Source: Prevotellaceae bacterium
GTDB taxonomy: Bacteria > Bacteroidota > Bacteroidia > Bacteroidales > Bacteroidaceae
Assembly (NCBI GenBank): GCA_003150315.1
Contig: QAML01000035.1
Location: 1-7,027, forward strand
Direction: 5' to 3'
Length of the DNA stretch: 7,027 nucleotides
The notes under the pieces: model-generated
Database searches by the model: none
What the model was told of the DNA's origin: nothing
What the model saw: the letters and a program-made list of their open reading frames with translations, nothing else
Translations under genes and position numbers: made by a program
Part shown: piece after piece, positions 1 to 6,816 of the stretch
How positions within the stretch are numbered: the stretch's first letter is position 1
Layout: each line of letters opens with the position of its first letter

Positions 1-2229
1 CAAAAAGCAGAACCTGCATATAAAGCTGTGTTCAGATATAACTCTGACCATAACGACGGTCTTATTAAGGAAACTAACGAAACCTCACCTCTTGACGGAC
101 AAATCTGGGGTACTCAGGTAAATGATTCTTATACAAGCTATGCTCACCTCATTGACGGCGACCTTAACACATGTTTCCAGAGTTCTTGGGATTCCGGTAC
201 CTGGGGCAGCAAAGTTGAAGAAGGACAAGGACAACAGTGGTTGCAGGTTGACCTTCGCAGTAATCCTGTAGACAACTTCGAATTCTATTTCGGTCTTCGC
301 GAAGGCGACTGGGGCTGGAAAGAATGCTGGAGTAACATCGATATTTACGCTACAAACGACGCTAATGTTGCAAGTCAAGAGAATTTCAACGACGCAGACT
401 GGACTCACGTAGGCAATTATACCGATCTTACCTCTTATATCAAGCCCGAAGGTGCTAACATGAACTCTAACGGACGTTACATTTACTATCCCGTGAGAGG
501 TCTTGACCAGCAATATCGTTACATCCGCTTCGTTGTAAGAAGCACCATAGTTCCGCAGTCTTGCATGATGTACACCATCGGCGAGTTCCAGGTTTACAAG
601 AGCGAACTCGACGAGGAAAATTCACCTTACAACTATGTTGAAGGTCTGAAACCTCTCGTAGACGAACTCAAGACTCTCATTGACGCTGCCAAGGCTAAAC
701 TCAACAACGGCACAGAGATTACTCAGGAAGAAGTTGACAAGCTTACCGAACTCACCAAGCAGGTTGACGAACTCACTCCGAAGACAGATCCTCTCGACGA
801 GAGAATTGCAGCAGTTAGAGAGTATGTTGAAAAATTTGCAGATAACGACGAATGGGGCGATGTAAGTACTGACGAACTCGTTACCATGCAGGATGCAATT
901 GACGAAGCAGATTCTTACGATCATGAGAAACCTATTCAGTCAGACATCAATTCTCGTCTTGAAGCTCTCAACAAAGCATTCGCTCAATTCAAGAGCCAGC
1001 AGAAGATGCCTGAGGTTAATCAGTGGTATCTCATTTCCAATATGGACCAGGAGCGTCCGGGTTACGATCAGGACGGCGACGGCGGTACAAGCAACAGTAT
1101 TTACGACAGATTCTGCAATGGCAATGTAATTCTTGCGCCTACTACCAACGCTACCAAAGATGCTTATTGGTCAGAATGGGAAAATGCTATCAAATGGGGT
1201 GGCTATAACCACGCAGACAATTCTCGCGAGGATTACATAGCTACTGATCCTTACGCTATGTGGCGTCTTGTCAAGATGGACAACGTAGAAGGCGAAGACG
1301 AACCCTGCTATGCTATCCAAAGCCGTGCTACAGGTCATTACATTGGTGTATATGGCAACCAGAGCGGAACAAGCGGCATGTCGGTAGAACCCGTTCCTTA
1401 TCACATTACACTTGCTAAGAGCGGAGCACTCTTCCTTACTTGTGCAGACAAGGTGGCTAACAGCAATAAAGTACCTTTGCATGCTGACGGACGTAAGATT
1501 CTCGTAACCTGGTCAAGTTCTGTAAACGGTCCTTCCACATGGACATTCGAACCGGTTGACGAGAATATCGAAAATCTCGAAATCGATGTTAACAACAACG
1601 AAGCTACCATCATCACTCTTCCCTACGCTTACGGTGCTGACGGCGACGTTTCTCCCGCTACCAACAAGGAGAACGGCATCATGACATACGGCATCAAGGG
1701 CGTTTCAGAGGACGGCAGCAAGCTCCTTCTCTATCAGAAAGAAAGCTTCGCAGCCGGTGAGCCTATGATAGTTGTTGCAGGCGAACTAACAAACAATGCT
1801 GACGCAGATAAAGAAACTATCAAGATGTTCTTGCCCCTCGCTAACGATTACAGCTACGATCTCGCTGATGCCAACGGTCTCGTAGGTACCTTCAATTACA
1901 CCTTCATTCCCAGCAATGTCGGTTTGATTAAGGGCGACTCCGTAATCTCAACCGAGGCAACCGAAGTTGCAGTATTCGGACAGCGTGGTTACATCAATGC
2001 AGCCCAGGTTACAAACATGGAAGGCGTTGAAACCGCTCTCACTCTCAACTTGAAGGGTGAATTTGTTAACAACATCAACAACGCAGGCGTTGCAACCAAG
2101 CCCGGTAAGGTTAACGTTTACACCGTTGACGGTGTGCTCGTTAAGAAGAACGTTAAGGCTGCAAATGCTAAGGACGGTCTGAAGAAGGGCGTTTACATCA
2201 TCGGTAAAGAAAAGGTTCTCGTAAAGTAA
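1..2229 (+). CDS. Secreted multidomain protein with discoidin-like (F5/8 type C) domain and T9SS sorting tail, 5' partial
   Basis: The frame is open from base 1, so the start codon and signal peptide lie upstream; the GTG at 28 is an internal Val. At least 742 codons are present. Counting from that Val: about 20-190 resembles a discoidin/F5-8 type C domain (DGDLNTCFQSSW near 43, WLQVDL at 71, YRYIRFVV near 163, IGEFQVY near 184), a fold that usually binds carbohydrate or a surface. About 203-325 is charged, helical and FIVAR-like. About 332-510 is beta-rich with W/F-E repeats, possibly trefoil-like, and contains an Asp-rich DQDGDGG loop at 347-353 that could bind calcium. About 520-690 is another beta domain (ATIITLPYAYG). 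The last 40 residues (VNVYTVDGVLVKKN, then GLKKGVYIIGKEKVLVK) match a type A T9SS C-terminal sorting domain, so the protein is probably exported across the outer membrane and surface-anchored or released. Ligand unknown. Ile is coded mostly by ATC/ATT, which fits good expression. A strong terminator follows. Confidence 0.88.
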   Translation, partial: QKAEPAYKAVFRYNSDHNDGLIKETNETSPLDGQIWGTQVNDSYTSYAHLIDGDLNTCFQSSWDSGTWGSKVEEGQGQQWLQVDLRSNPVDNFEFYFGLREGDWGWKECWSNIDIYATNDANVASQENFNDADWTHVGNYTDLTSYIKPEGANMNSNGRYIYYPVRGLDQQYRYIRFVVRSTIVPQSCMMYTIGEFQVYKSELDEENSPYNYVEGLKPLVDELKTLIDAAKAKLNNGTEITQEEVDKLTELTKQVDELTPKTDPLDERIAAVREYVEKFADNDEWGDVSTDELVTMQDAIDEADSYDHEKPIQSDINSRLEALNKAFAQFKSQQKMPEVNQWYLISNMDQERPGYDQDGDGGTSNSIYDRFCNGNVILAPTTNATKDAYWSEWENAIKWGGYNHADNSREDYIATDPYAMWRLVKMDNVEGEDEPCYAIQSRATGHYIGVYGNQSGTSGMSVEPVPYHITLAKSGALFLTCADKVANSNKVPLHADGRKILVTWSSSVNGPSTWTFEPVDENIENLEIDVNNNEATIITLPYAYGADGDVSPATNKENGIMTYGIKGVSEDGSKLLLYQKESFAAGEPMIVVAGELTNNADADKETIKMFLPLANDYSYDLADANGLVGTFNYTFIPSNVGLIKGDSVISTEATEVAVFGQRGYINAAQVTNMEGVETALTLNLKGEFVNNINNAGVATKPGKVNVYTVDGVLVKKNVKAANAKDGLKKGVYIIGKEKVLVK

Positions 2230-2250
2230 ACCTTTATTACTAATAAACGG

Positions 2251-2290
2251 ATGTCCCGCAAGCCACACGGTTTGCGGGACATTTTTGTTT
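2251..2290 (+). terminator. Intrinsic (Rho-independent) terminator of the secreted-protein gene
   Basis: A 14-bp stem (2251-2264 with 2269-2282, one G-T wobble at 2262/2271) closes on the 4-base loop ACAC and runs straight into a T-run (2282-2286, then GTTT). It begins 21 bases after the stop codon at 2227-2229. The GC-rich middle (TCCCGC/GCGGGA) and the T-tract make this a textbook + strand terminator that separates the upstream gene from the operon beginning near 2757. Confidence 0.93.
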
Positions 2291-2374
2291 GCAAAACGGC
2301 AAAAATTACGCATCAAAAAGGTTCAAAAAAGCCCCTTTTACAAGTATTTATTTTCCAGCAACTTATAATCGTCA

Positions 2375-2460
2375 AAAATACAAGGCATATATTTTGAAAT
2401 ACAAGGCACTTATTTTAAAATATATGCCTTATGTTTTTTACAACATGCCTTGTGTTATTT
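2375..2460. repeat. Composite inverted-repeat element, copy 1 (four AAGGCA half-sites)
   Basis: Half-sites AAGGCA at 2382-2387 and 2403-2408 face TGCCTT at 2425-2430 and 2446-2451, giving spacings of 21, 22 and 21 bases. Inner and outer pairs share one symmetry centre, between 2416 and 2417 (TTTT|AAAA). The inner 28-bp palindrome (2403-2430) pairs at 12 of 14 positions per arm. The outer arms are poorly complementary beyond the first 7 bases. The spacers contain variants of TATTTTAAAATA, but the third (2431-2445) is eroded. The reverse complement of 6951-7020 matches 2382-2451 at 63 of 70 positions, and the 7 bases next to it (AAAATAC) are also shared. It could be a dispersed non-coding repeat, a regulator-binding array or a small non-autonomous element. 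No coding content is supported. Confidence 0.85.
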
Positions 2461-2677
2461 TCCGCGTCCCGAAAAAAGTTTTTTCCGAACCTTTCTTATA
2501 GCGTCATTATGCACTCATCCGTCCGCCTGCAGGCAAAAATGCAAAAACATGCCGCACGGCTTCCGCGTGAATTAGCTTTTTTAGTCAGATGTCTCTTTTC
2601 TTTTACGAAAAAAGGACTTTTTTTCGGCAAAAACACATATTATTATCACAAAACCCACCGATTAAAAAGAAAATTCA
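2461..2677. other. Gene-free spacer with A/T-rich hairpins
   Basis: No credible gene is seen here. Two short A/T inverted repeats are present: GAAAAAA (2471-2477) against TTTTTTC (2479-2485), and CGAAAAAA (2606-2613) facing a T-run that ends in CG (2618-2626). A 10-bp perfect palindrome, GCCTGCAGGC, lies at 2525-2534. Neither A/T repeat is followed by a clean T-tract after a GC-rich stem, so terminator function is doubtful. The stretch may carry upstream control sequence for the following operon. Confidence 0.5.
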
Positions 2678-2685
2678 TATCTTTG
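2678..2685 (+). promoter_or_regulatory. Putative Bacteroidota -7 promoter element for the five-gene operon
   Basis: TATCTTTG matches the Bacteroidota primary sigma factor -7 consensus TAnnTTTG at every fixed base. It lies 72 bases before the ATG at 2757, so transcription would start near 2690 and leave an A-rich leader of about 65 bases, typical of this phylum. No TTG/TTTG -33 element is visible at the usual distance (about 2655-2658 reads CCAC), so the promoter may be weak or need an activator. No other candidate this good is seen between 2291 and 2757. Confidence 0.6.
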
Positions 2686-2756
2686 CGATATTCACAAACG
2701 AATACAGGACAATGAAGTTAAACAACAAACATAATAACAACTAAACCCCAAAATCT

Positions 2757-3230
2757 ATGAAAACAAAACAGAAGAAAATCGACAACAGTGATCGTAAGAT
2801 ATTAAGCATAATAGGTCGCGATGCCCGCGTACCCTTGAAAGACGTAGCCAAAGTTTGCCAGATGTCTCGCGCAGCTGTTCACCAGCGTGTGCTCAAAATG
2901 ATTGAAAACGGGGTAATCACCGGCTCGCGCTACGATATCAATCCGCAGGCTGTGGGCTATCTCACCTGCACATTCGTAGGTATAAGCCTCGACAAAGGCT
3001 CGAGATACCAAAGTGTAGTGGACCAGATTTCCAAAATACCCGAAATAGTGGAATGCCACTTCACCACCGGACCGTACACAATGCTTGTGAAACTCTACGC
3101 ACGCGACAACGCACATCTCATGGAGCTTCTCAATCACCAGATACAGAAAATCGTAGGTGTAACATCAACCGAAACCCTCATTTCGCTTGAACAAAGCATT
3201 GACAAACCGCTGACCATAGAATCGGATTAA
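2757..3230 (+). CDS. Lrp/AsnC-family transcriptional regulator
   Basis: The 157-residue length is normal for the family. Residues 8-60 form the winged helix-turn-helix (IDNSDRKILSIIGRDARVPL, then DVAKVCQMSRAAVHQRV and MIENGVITGSRYDINPQAVG). Residues about 67-150 form the RAM/ligand-binding domain (VGYLTCTFVGISLDKG, HFTTGPYTMLVKLYARD, TETLISLEQ). Family members assemble into dimers and octamers, bind amino acids and wrap DNA with AT-rich palindromic sites. In the usual G-x-Y-D ligand loop this protein has GPYTM (105-109), so the common Asp is replaced and its effector may differ. It is the first gene after the probable promoter. The start fits the family N terminus; no strong ribosome binding site precedes it, as is usual in this phylum. 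It probably controls its own operon (inference). Confidence 0.93.
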   Translation: MKTKQKKIDNSDRKILSIIGRDARVPLKDVAKVCQMSRAAVHQRVLKMIENGVITGSRYDINPQAVGYLTCTFVGISLDKGSRYQSVVDQISKIPEIVECHFTTGPYTMLVKLYARDNAHLMELLNHQIQKIVGVTSTETLISLEQSIDKPLTIESD

Positions 3231-3255
3231 CCACCAAACTCAAAAACCCACGCAA

Positions 3256-3561
3256 ATGAACTTCGAAGGACTGCTCGTAGGAGTGTTCACATTCCTCATA
3301 ATCGGTGTGAGCCACCCTATCGTCATAAAAACCGAGTATTATTTCGGCACACGTCCGTGGTGGATTTATCTCCTCACGGGACTTGCCGCTTTGGGCGCGG
3401 CTCTTTTTGTCGAGGACATGATAATAAGTTCGCTTCTCGGGGTACTTTCCTTCACCGCATTCTGGGCTATCAAAGAACTCTTCGAACAGGAACAGCGGGT
3501 GGAGCGCGGATGGTTTCCGCGAAACCCCAAACGCCACTATAAATTCGACGACAAAAAATGA
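3256..3561 (+). CDS. Small three-helix membrane protein, DUF4491-like
   Basis: This 101-residue protein has three hydrophobic segments at about 5-23 (LLVGVFTFLIIGVSHPIVI), 35-52 (WWIYLLTGLAALGAALFV) and 55-72 (MIISSLLGVLSFTAFWAI), followed by a basic cytoplasmic-type tail (FEQEQRVERGWFPRNPKRHY). The order of motifs (HPIVIKTEYYFGTRPWW, IISSLLGVL, ELFEQE, GWFPRNPKR) agrees with what I recall of DUF4491, a family of unknown function in Bacteroidota. It begins 25 bases after the regulator stop, and its stop overlaps the next start (ATGA at 3558-3561), so it is probably translationally coupled to the downstream hydrolase. No catalytic motif is visible and no function is proposed. Confidence 0.85.
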   Translation: MNFEGLLVGVFTFLIIGVSHPIVIKTEYYFGTRPWWIYLLTGLAALGAALFVEDMIISSLLGVLSFTAFWAIKELFEQEQRVERGWFPRNPKRHYKFDDKK

Positions 3562-5339
3562 ACGAAAGCGGAAATATCAAACAAACATTCGACATCGACG
3601 AGATATACTCCGACATAAACTCCACGTTTCCCAACACCACACCCCGACCAATAGTCGGCATAACCGGCAACCTTGATGCGGAAACATGCAAACTGGCTTT
3701 TGCCTACTACAAAAGCGTTGAACTTGCAGGAGGAGTGCCTGTGATTATTCCGCCAAGCCGCAGCAAACAAACCATTCTCAATGTTCTCGGACGCATTGAC
3801 GCACTTGTGCTCTCGGGAGGCGCAGACATCAATCCGCTTTTCATGGACGAAGCCCCCGTTCAGGGACTTCACGGAATAAATCCCGAACGCGACGACTACG
3901 AACTGCTGTTGACGCGGCTCGCTTTCGACAGACAAATTCCGATACTCGGCATCTGCCGGGGAATACAAACGCTCACGCTCGCCCTCGGAGGCTGCATGTT
4001 TCAAGACATCTACTCCACACCCGACGGCAAAAGGCTTCTGAAACATTCGCAAGACGCACCGCGCAACACGCTTACCCATTTTGTGAACATTGAAAAGAGT
4101 TCGCTTCTTGCACAAATCTGTAAAGCCGAAAAAATAGCGGTAAACTCGTTCCACCATCAGGCAATAAGCAGCCCGGGAGAGCATCTTAAAATTTCCGCTT
4201 ACGCCACCGACGGCGTGATTGAGGCAGTTGAAAGCTCGGAATTCAAACCTGTTCTCGGCGTTCAATGGCATCCCGAATGCCTCACGGGAGACAACAACGA
4301 AGCTGCGGGGAATCTTTTCGACTGGATAGTGGCAGAGGGCGAAACATATCGCAAAGCCCGCAAATTCCACGCCTCACATCTCACACTCGATACGCATTGC
4401 GACACTCCCATGTTCTTTCCTCAGGGAATAGACATAAGAAAGCGCGACCCGAAAATACTTGTAGACCTCCACAAAATGGACGAAGGCGGTCTCGATGCCT
4501 CAATCATGGCTGCCTACATACCGCAAGGTCCGCGCGACGATGCATCGCTTGCCGCCGCAACCCGCATGGCTGACGACATATTCGGCAAAATAGACGAAAT
4601 GACAGGCAAAGCAGACGGTGTGGAACTCGCACGAACGCCTGCAGACCTCATGCGTCTGAAAAGCGAAGGCAAACACGCCATAATGAAAGCCATTGAAAAC
4701 GGATATGCTCTCGCAAAAGACATAACAAATGTGGAACGCTACGCCTGCGAAGGCGTTGTATATATAACTCTCTGCCATAACGGCGACAACGACATCTGTG
4801 ATTCGGCGGCTAAAACCCGTAACGAACACGGCGGTGTCAGTGATTTCGGCGAAAAGGTCATTAAAGAAATGAACCGCTGCGGCATAATGGTTGACTTATC
4901 TCACGGAGGCGAAAAAAGTTTCTACGATGCCATGGAAATAAGTAGCCTTCCCATTGTTTGCAGCCACGCTTCGTCGAGAGCGTTGTGCGATCACCCGCGA
5001 AACCTTACCGACGACCAGCTCCGCGCATTGCGAAAAACAGGCGGTGTGGCGCAGGTAACTTTCTACGAAGGCTTTCTGCGCAGGGACGGAAAAGCTACGG
5101 TGCTCGATGCAATGGACCATTTGGAACACATAATTGAGATTGCCGGAATAGAACACGCCGGAATAGGCTCCGACTTTGACGGCGACGGCGGCGTACCGGG
5201 CATTGCCTCTGCCGCAGAGATGATAAACATCACCAAACGCCTTCTGCGCAAACGCTACAGCGAGAAAGACATTGCGCTGATATGGGGAGGAAATTTCCTG
5301 AGAGTGATGCAGCAGGTACAGGATGCCGCAGAAATATAA
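3558..5339 (+). CDS. Fusion of a C26-type gamma-glutamyl hydrolase and an M19 (membrane/renal-type) dipeptidase
   Basis: One 593-residue frame holds two enzymes. Residues about 30-262 are a class I glutamine-amidotransferase-like C26 domain (PuuD/gamma-glutamyl-GABA hydrolase type): RPIVGIT at 30, LVLSGGADINP near 84, nucleophile Cys133 in GICRG, and His238 and Glu240 in QWHPE. Residues about 272-590 are an M19 zinc dipeptidase with the expected metal ligands and bridging Glu: His280 and Asp282 in DTHCDTP, Glu380 in KAIENGYAL, His449 in VDLSHGG, His470 in CSHASSRALCDHPRNL, and Asp539 in GIGSDFDGD. Both active sites therefore look intact. There is no signal peptide, so it should act in the cytoplasm. 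By family, the first half cleaves gamma-glutamyl amide bonds and the second cleaves dipeptides. A tandem action on gamma-glutamyl peptides (glutathione-like or murein-derived) is inference. The ATG overlaps the upstream stop codon. Confidence 0.92.
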   Translation: MNESGNIKQTFDIDEIYSDINSTFPNTTPRPIVGITGNLDAETCKLAFAYYKSVELAGGVPVIIPPSRSKQTILNVLGRIDALVLSGGADINPLFMDEAPVQGLHGINPERDDYELLLTRLAFDRQIPILGICRGIQTLTLALGGCMFQDIYSTPDGKRLLKHSQDAPRNTLTHFVNIEKSSLLAQICKAEKIAVNSFHHQAISSPGEHLKISAYATDGVIEAVESSEFKPVLGVQWHPECLTGDNNEAAGNLFDWIVAEGETYRKARKFHASHLTLDTHCDTPMFFPQGIDIRKRDPKILVDLHKMDEGGLDASIMAAYIPQGPRDDASLAAATRMADDIFGKIDEMTGKADGVELARTPADLMRLKSEGKHAIMKAIENGYALAKDITNVERYACEGVVYITLCHNGDNDICDSAAKTRNEHGGVSDFGEKVIKEMNRCGIMVDLSHGGEKSFYDAMEISSLPIVCSHASSRALCDHPRNLTDDQLRALRKTGGVAQVTFYEGFLRRDGKATVLDAMDHLEHIIEIAGIEHAGIGSDFDGDGGVPGIASAAEMINITKRLLRKRYSEKDIALIWGGNFLRVMQQVQDAAEI

Positions 5340-5345
5340 AACATC

Positions 5346-6371
5346 ATGACGAAAAACAAAAAGAAAATCATCTTCATAGCAGCAATAGCGGTTGTAGCGG
5401 CAGCTTCAGCCATTGCTTTCGCTTTGCATTCCGACAAAAGCGAAAACGAAGCCGATGTTGCAGGAAACGACACCGTTAACGTGCCGCAATTCAACGTCGA
5501 AAACGCTTACAAGTCTATTGTGGAGCAATGCAACTTCGGTCCGAGAGTTCCCAATACCGATGCCCACGAAAAATGTGCCGACTACATAGCCGCCGCATTC
5601 GAGAAGCTGGGTTACAAAGTAACTCTGCAAACCGCCACATTGCCAAGATATGACGGGGTAAGCATGAAAAACGTGAACATATTTGCTTCGTGCGACACGG
5701 TTTCCGAACGTCGCATTTTGATTTCCGCCCACTGGGATTCGCGTCCCTGGGCTGATCAGGATGACAACGAAGAAAATCACAAGAAACCGGTGCTTGCCGC
5801 CAACGACGGGGCAAGCGGTGTGGCGGTGATGCTGGAACTGGCGCGAATAATCAGACAGCAGCAGCCGGGGATAGCAGTTGATTTCGTTTGTTTCGACACC
5901 GAAGACTGCGGAACTCCCGAATGGGACAAAACAGGTAACGACCAAAAAGACGAAGCAACATGGTGTTTGGGTTCACAATACTTTGCCGCCAATCTGCCAA
6001 CGCCCGAATATCGCCCTATATACGCTGTGAATCTTGACATGGTGGGCGGAAAAGGCGCGAAATTCCTACAGGAGGGATTCTCGAAGCGATACGCTCCCAA
6101 CGTTGTGGACAAAATTTGGGCGGCAGCGGCTCTTGCCGGATATTCAACAGTATTCCCCGTTCAAGACGGCGGTTATGCCACCGACGATCACCTGCCACTG
6201 ATTCAAATAGCCGGCATTCCCACAGTGGATATAATACCTTGTTACACCGACTATGAGAACAGTTTCGGACCCACATGGCACACCGTGAACGACACGCCCG
6301 AAAACATTGACCGCGTAACGCTCAAAGCGGTGGGACAAACCATGCTTCAACTCATTTACAACGAAAAATAA
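5346..6371 (+). CDS. M28-family zinc enzyme, probable glutaminyl-peptide cyclotransferase (QC)
   Basis: The protein has 341 residues with an N-terminal basic stretch and hydrophobic helix (about 8-27). There is no lipobox Cys, so it is either an inner-membrane anchor or a cleaved signal peptide, with the enzyme in the periplasm. The M28/QC fold follows: FGPRVPNTDAH (64-74), AHWDSRPWAD (His129), AANDGASG (Asp154), FDTEDCG (Glu186-Asp187), AVNLDMVGG (Asp231), DDHLPL (280-285) and the QC-type WHTVNDTPENID (His312). The DSRPWAD, DDHLPL and WHT...ENID set points to cyclase rather than a plain aminopeptidase. QC converts N-terminal Gln to pyroglutamate. In Bacteroidota many proteins cleaved by signal peptidase I begin with Gln and are cyclised this way in the periplasm. 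It starts 6 bases after the fusion gene and 7 bases precede sufE. An aminopeptidase activity cannot be excluded. Confidence 0.88.
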   Translation: MTKNKKKIIFIAAIAVVAAASAIAFALHSDKSENEADVAGNDTVNVPQFNVENAYKSIVEQCNFGPRVPNTDAHEKCADYIAAAFEKLGYKVTLQTATLPRYDGVSMKNVNIFASCDTVSERRILISAHWDSRPWADQDDNEENHKKPVLAANDGASGVAVMLELARIIRQQQPGIAVDFVCFDTEDCGTPEWDKTGNDQKDEATWCLGSQYFAANLPTPEYRPIYAVNLDMVGGKGAKFLQEGFSKRYAPNVVDKIWAAAALAGYSTVFPVQDGGYATDDHLPLIQIAGIPTVDIIPCYTDYENSFGPTWHTVNDTPENIDRVTLKAVGQTMLQLIYNEK

Positions 6372-6378
6372 AATCATA

Positions 6379-6816
6379 ATGCCAAGCATTAACGAAATAC
6401 AGGACGAGATAATTGAAGAATTCAGCGAACTTGACGATTGGATGGATCGTTACCAGTTGCTCATAGACATGGGAAACGAACAGCAACCCCTGCCTGCCGA
6501 AGACAAGAACGACCAAAATCTCATTGACGGTTGCCAAAGCCGCCTGTGGCTGGCTTGCAGTCAGAACGAGGACGGCACTCTTTGTTTCCGTGCCGAAAGC
6601 GATGCGCTCATTGTCAAAGGTATTGTTTCGCTACTCATACGTGTTTTGTCGGGACATACTCCCGATGAAATTCTCAACGCGGATCTTTATTTCATTGACA
6701 AGATAGGACTGCGCGACCACCTCTCGCCCACACGCAGCAACGGCTTGCTGTCCATGCAGAAGCAAATGCGCATGTACGCCCTTGCCTTCAAGGCAAAAAA
6801 CGCAGCCGGAAAGTAA
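6379..6816 (+). CDS. sufE: SufE family protein (sulfur acceptor for Fe-S cluster assembly)
   Basis: This 145-residue protein matches SufE along its whole length. An N-terminal helical region (EIIEEFSELDDWMDRYQLLI, 10-29) is followed by the active-site Cys52 in DGCQSRLWLAC, then KGIVSLLIRVLSGHTPDEIL and the signature LRDHLSPTRSNGLLSMQKQM. By family, Cys52 takes persulfide sulfur from the cysteine desulfurase SufS and passes it to the SufBCD scaffold in the cytoplasm. SufS and SufBCD are not in this window, so this copy is separate from any main suf cluster. It is the last gene of the operon. A second Cys (60) is seen eight residues after the active site. No clear strong terminator follows directly. 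Confidence 0.95.
   Translation: MPSINEIQDEIIEEFSELDDWMDRYQLLIDMGNEQQPLPAEDKNDQNLIDGCQSRLWLACSQNEDGTLCFRAESDALIVKGIVSLLIRVLSGHTPDEILNADLYFIDKIGLRDHLSPTRSNGLLSMQKQMRMYALAFKAKNAAGK

Noticed and set aside
28..30. GTG at 28 as start of the first gene
   Set aside because: The frame is open to base 1, there is no signal peptide after this codon although the protein carries an export sorting tail, and the discoidin domain begins almost at once.
2375..2460. Possible CRISPR array because of evenly spaced short repeats
   Set aside because: Half-sites are only 6 bases, alternate in orientation around a centre, and spacers are related AT-rich palindromes rather than unique sequence; no cas genes are present.
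2289..2501. 70-codon + strand open frame with repeated KYKA/ILKYMP-like text
   Set aside because: It is the translation of the non-coding repeat element and begins directly after the terminator; the repeats are DNA palindromes, not protein repeats.
2525..2534. Perfect palindrome GCCTGCAGGC as an operator or terminator
   Set aside because: A single 10-bp palindrome without loop, partner site or T-tract is expected by chance in a stretch of this length and nothing links it to a promoter.
2431..2715. 94-codon + strand open frame before the promoter
   Set aside because: It runs through A/T hairpins and the putative -7 element, has low-complexity content and no recognisable domain.
3537..4370. 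Long antisense open frame (277 codons) on the minus strand
   Set aside because: It lies opposite the well-supported C26 domain, has a Cys/Phe/Val-rich composition typical of a shadow frame, and shows no recognisable domain.
5406..5945. 179-codon minus-strand open frame
   Set aside because: It lies opposite the conserved active-site region of the glutaminyl cyclase and has no recognisable domain.
6782..6796. Perfect odd palindrome TTGCCTT-C-AAGGCAA carrying the AAGGCA motif
   Set aside because: It lies inside the sufE coding region (LAFKAK), lacks the 21-22 bp array, and is followed by A's rather than T's, so it is neither a repeat copy nor a + strand terminator.
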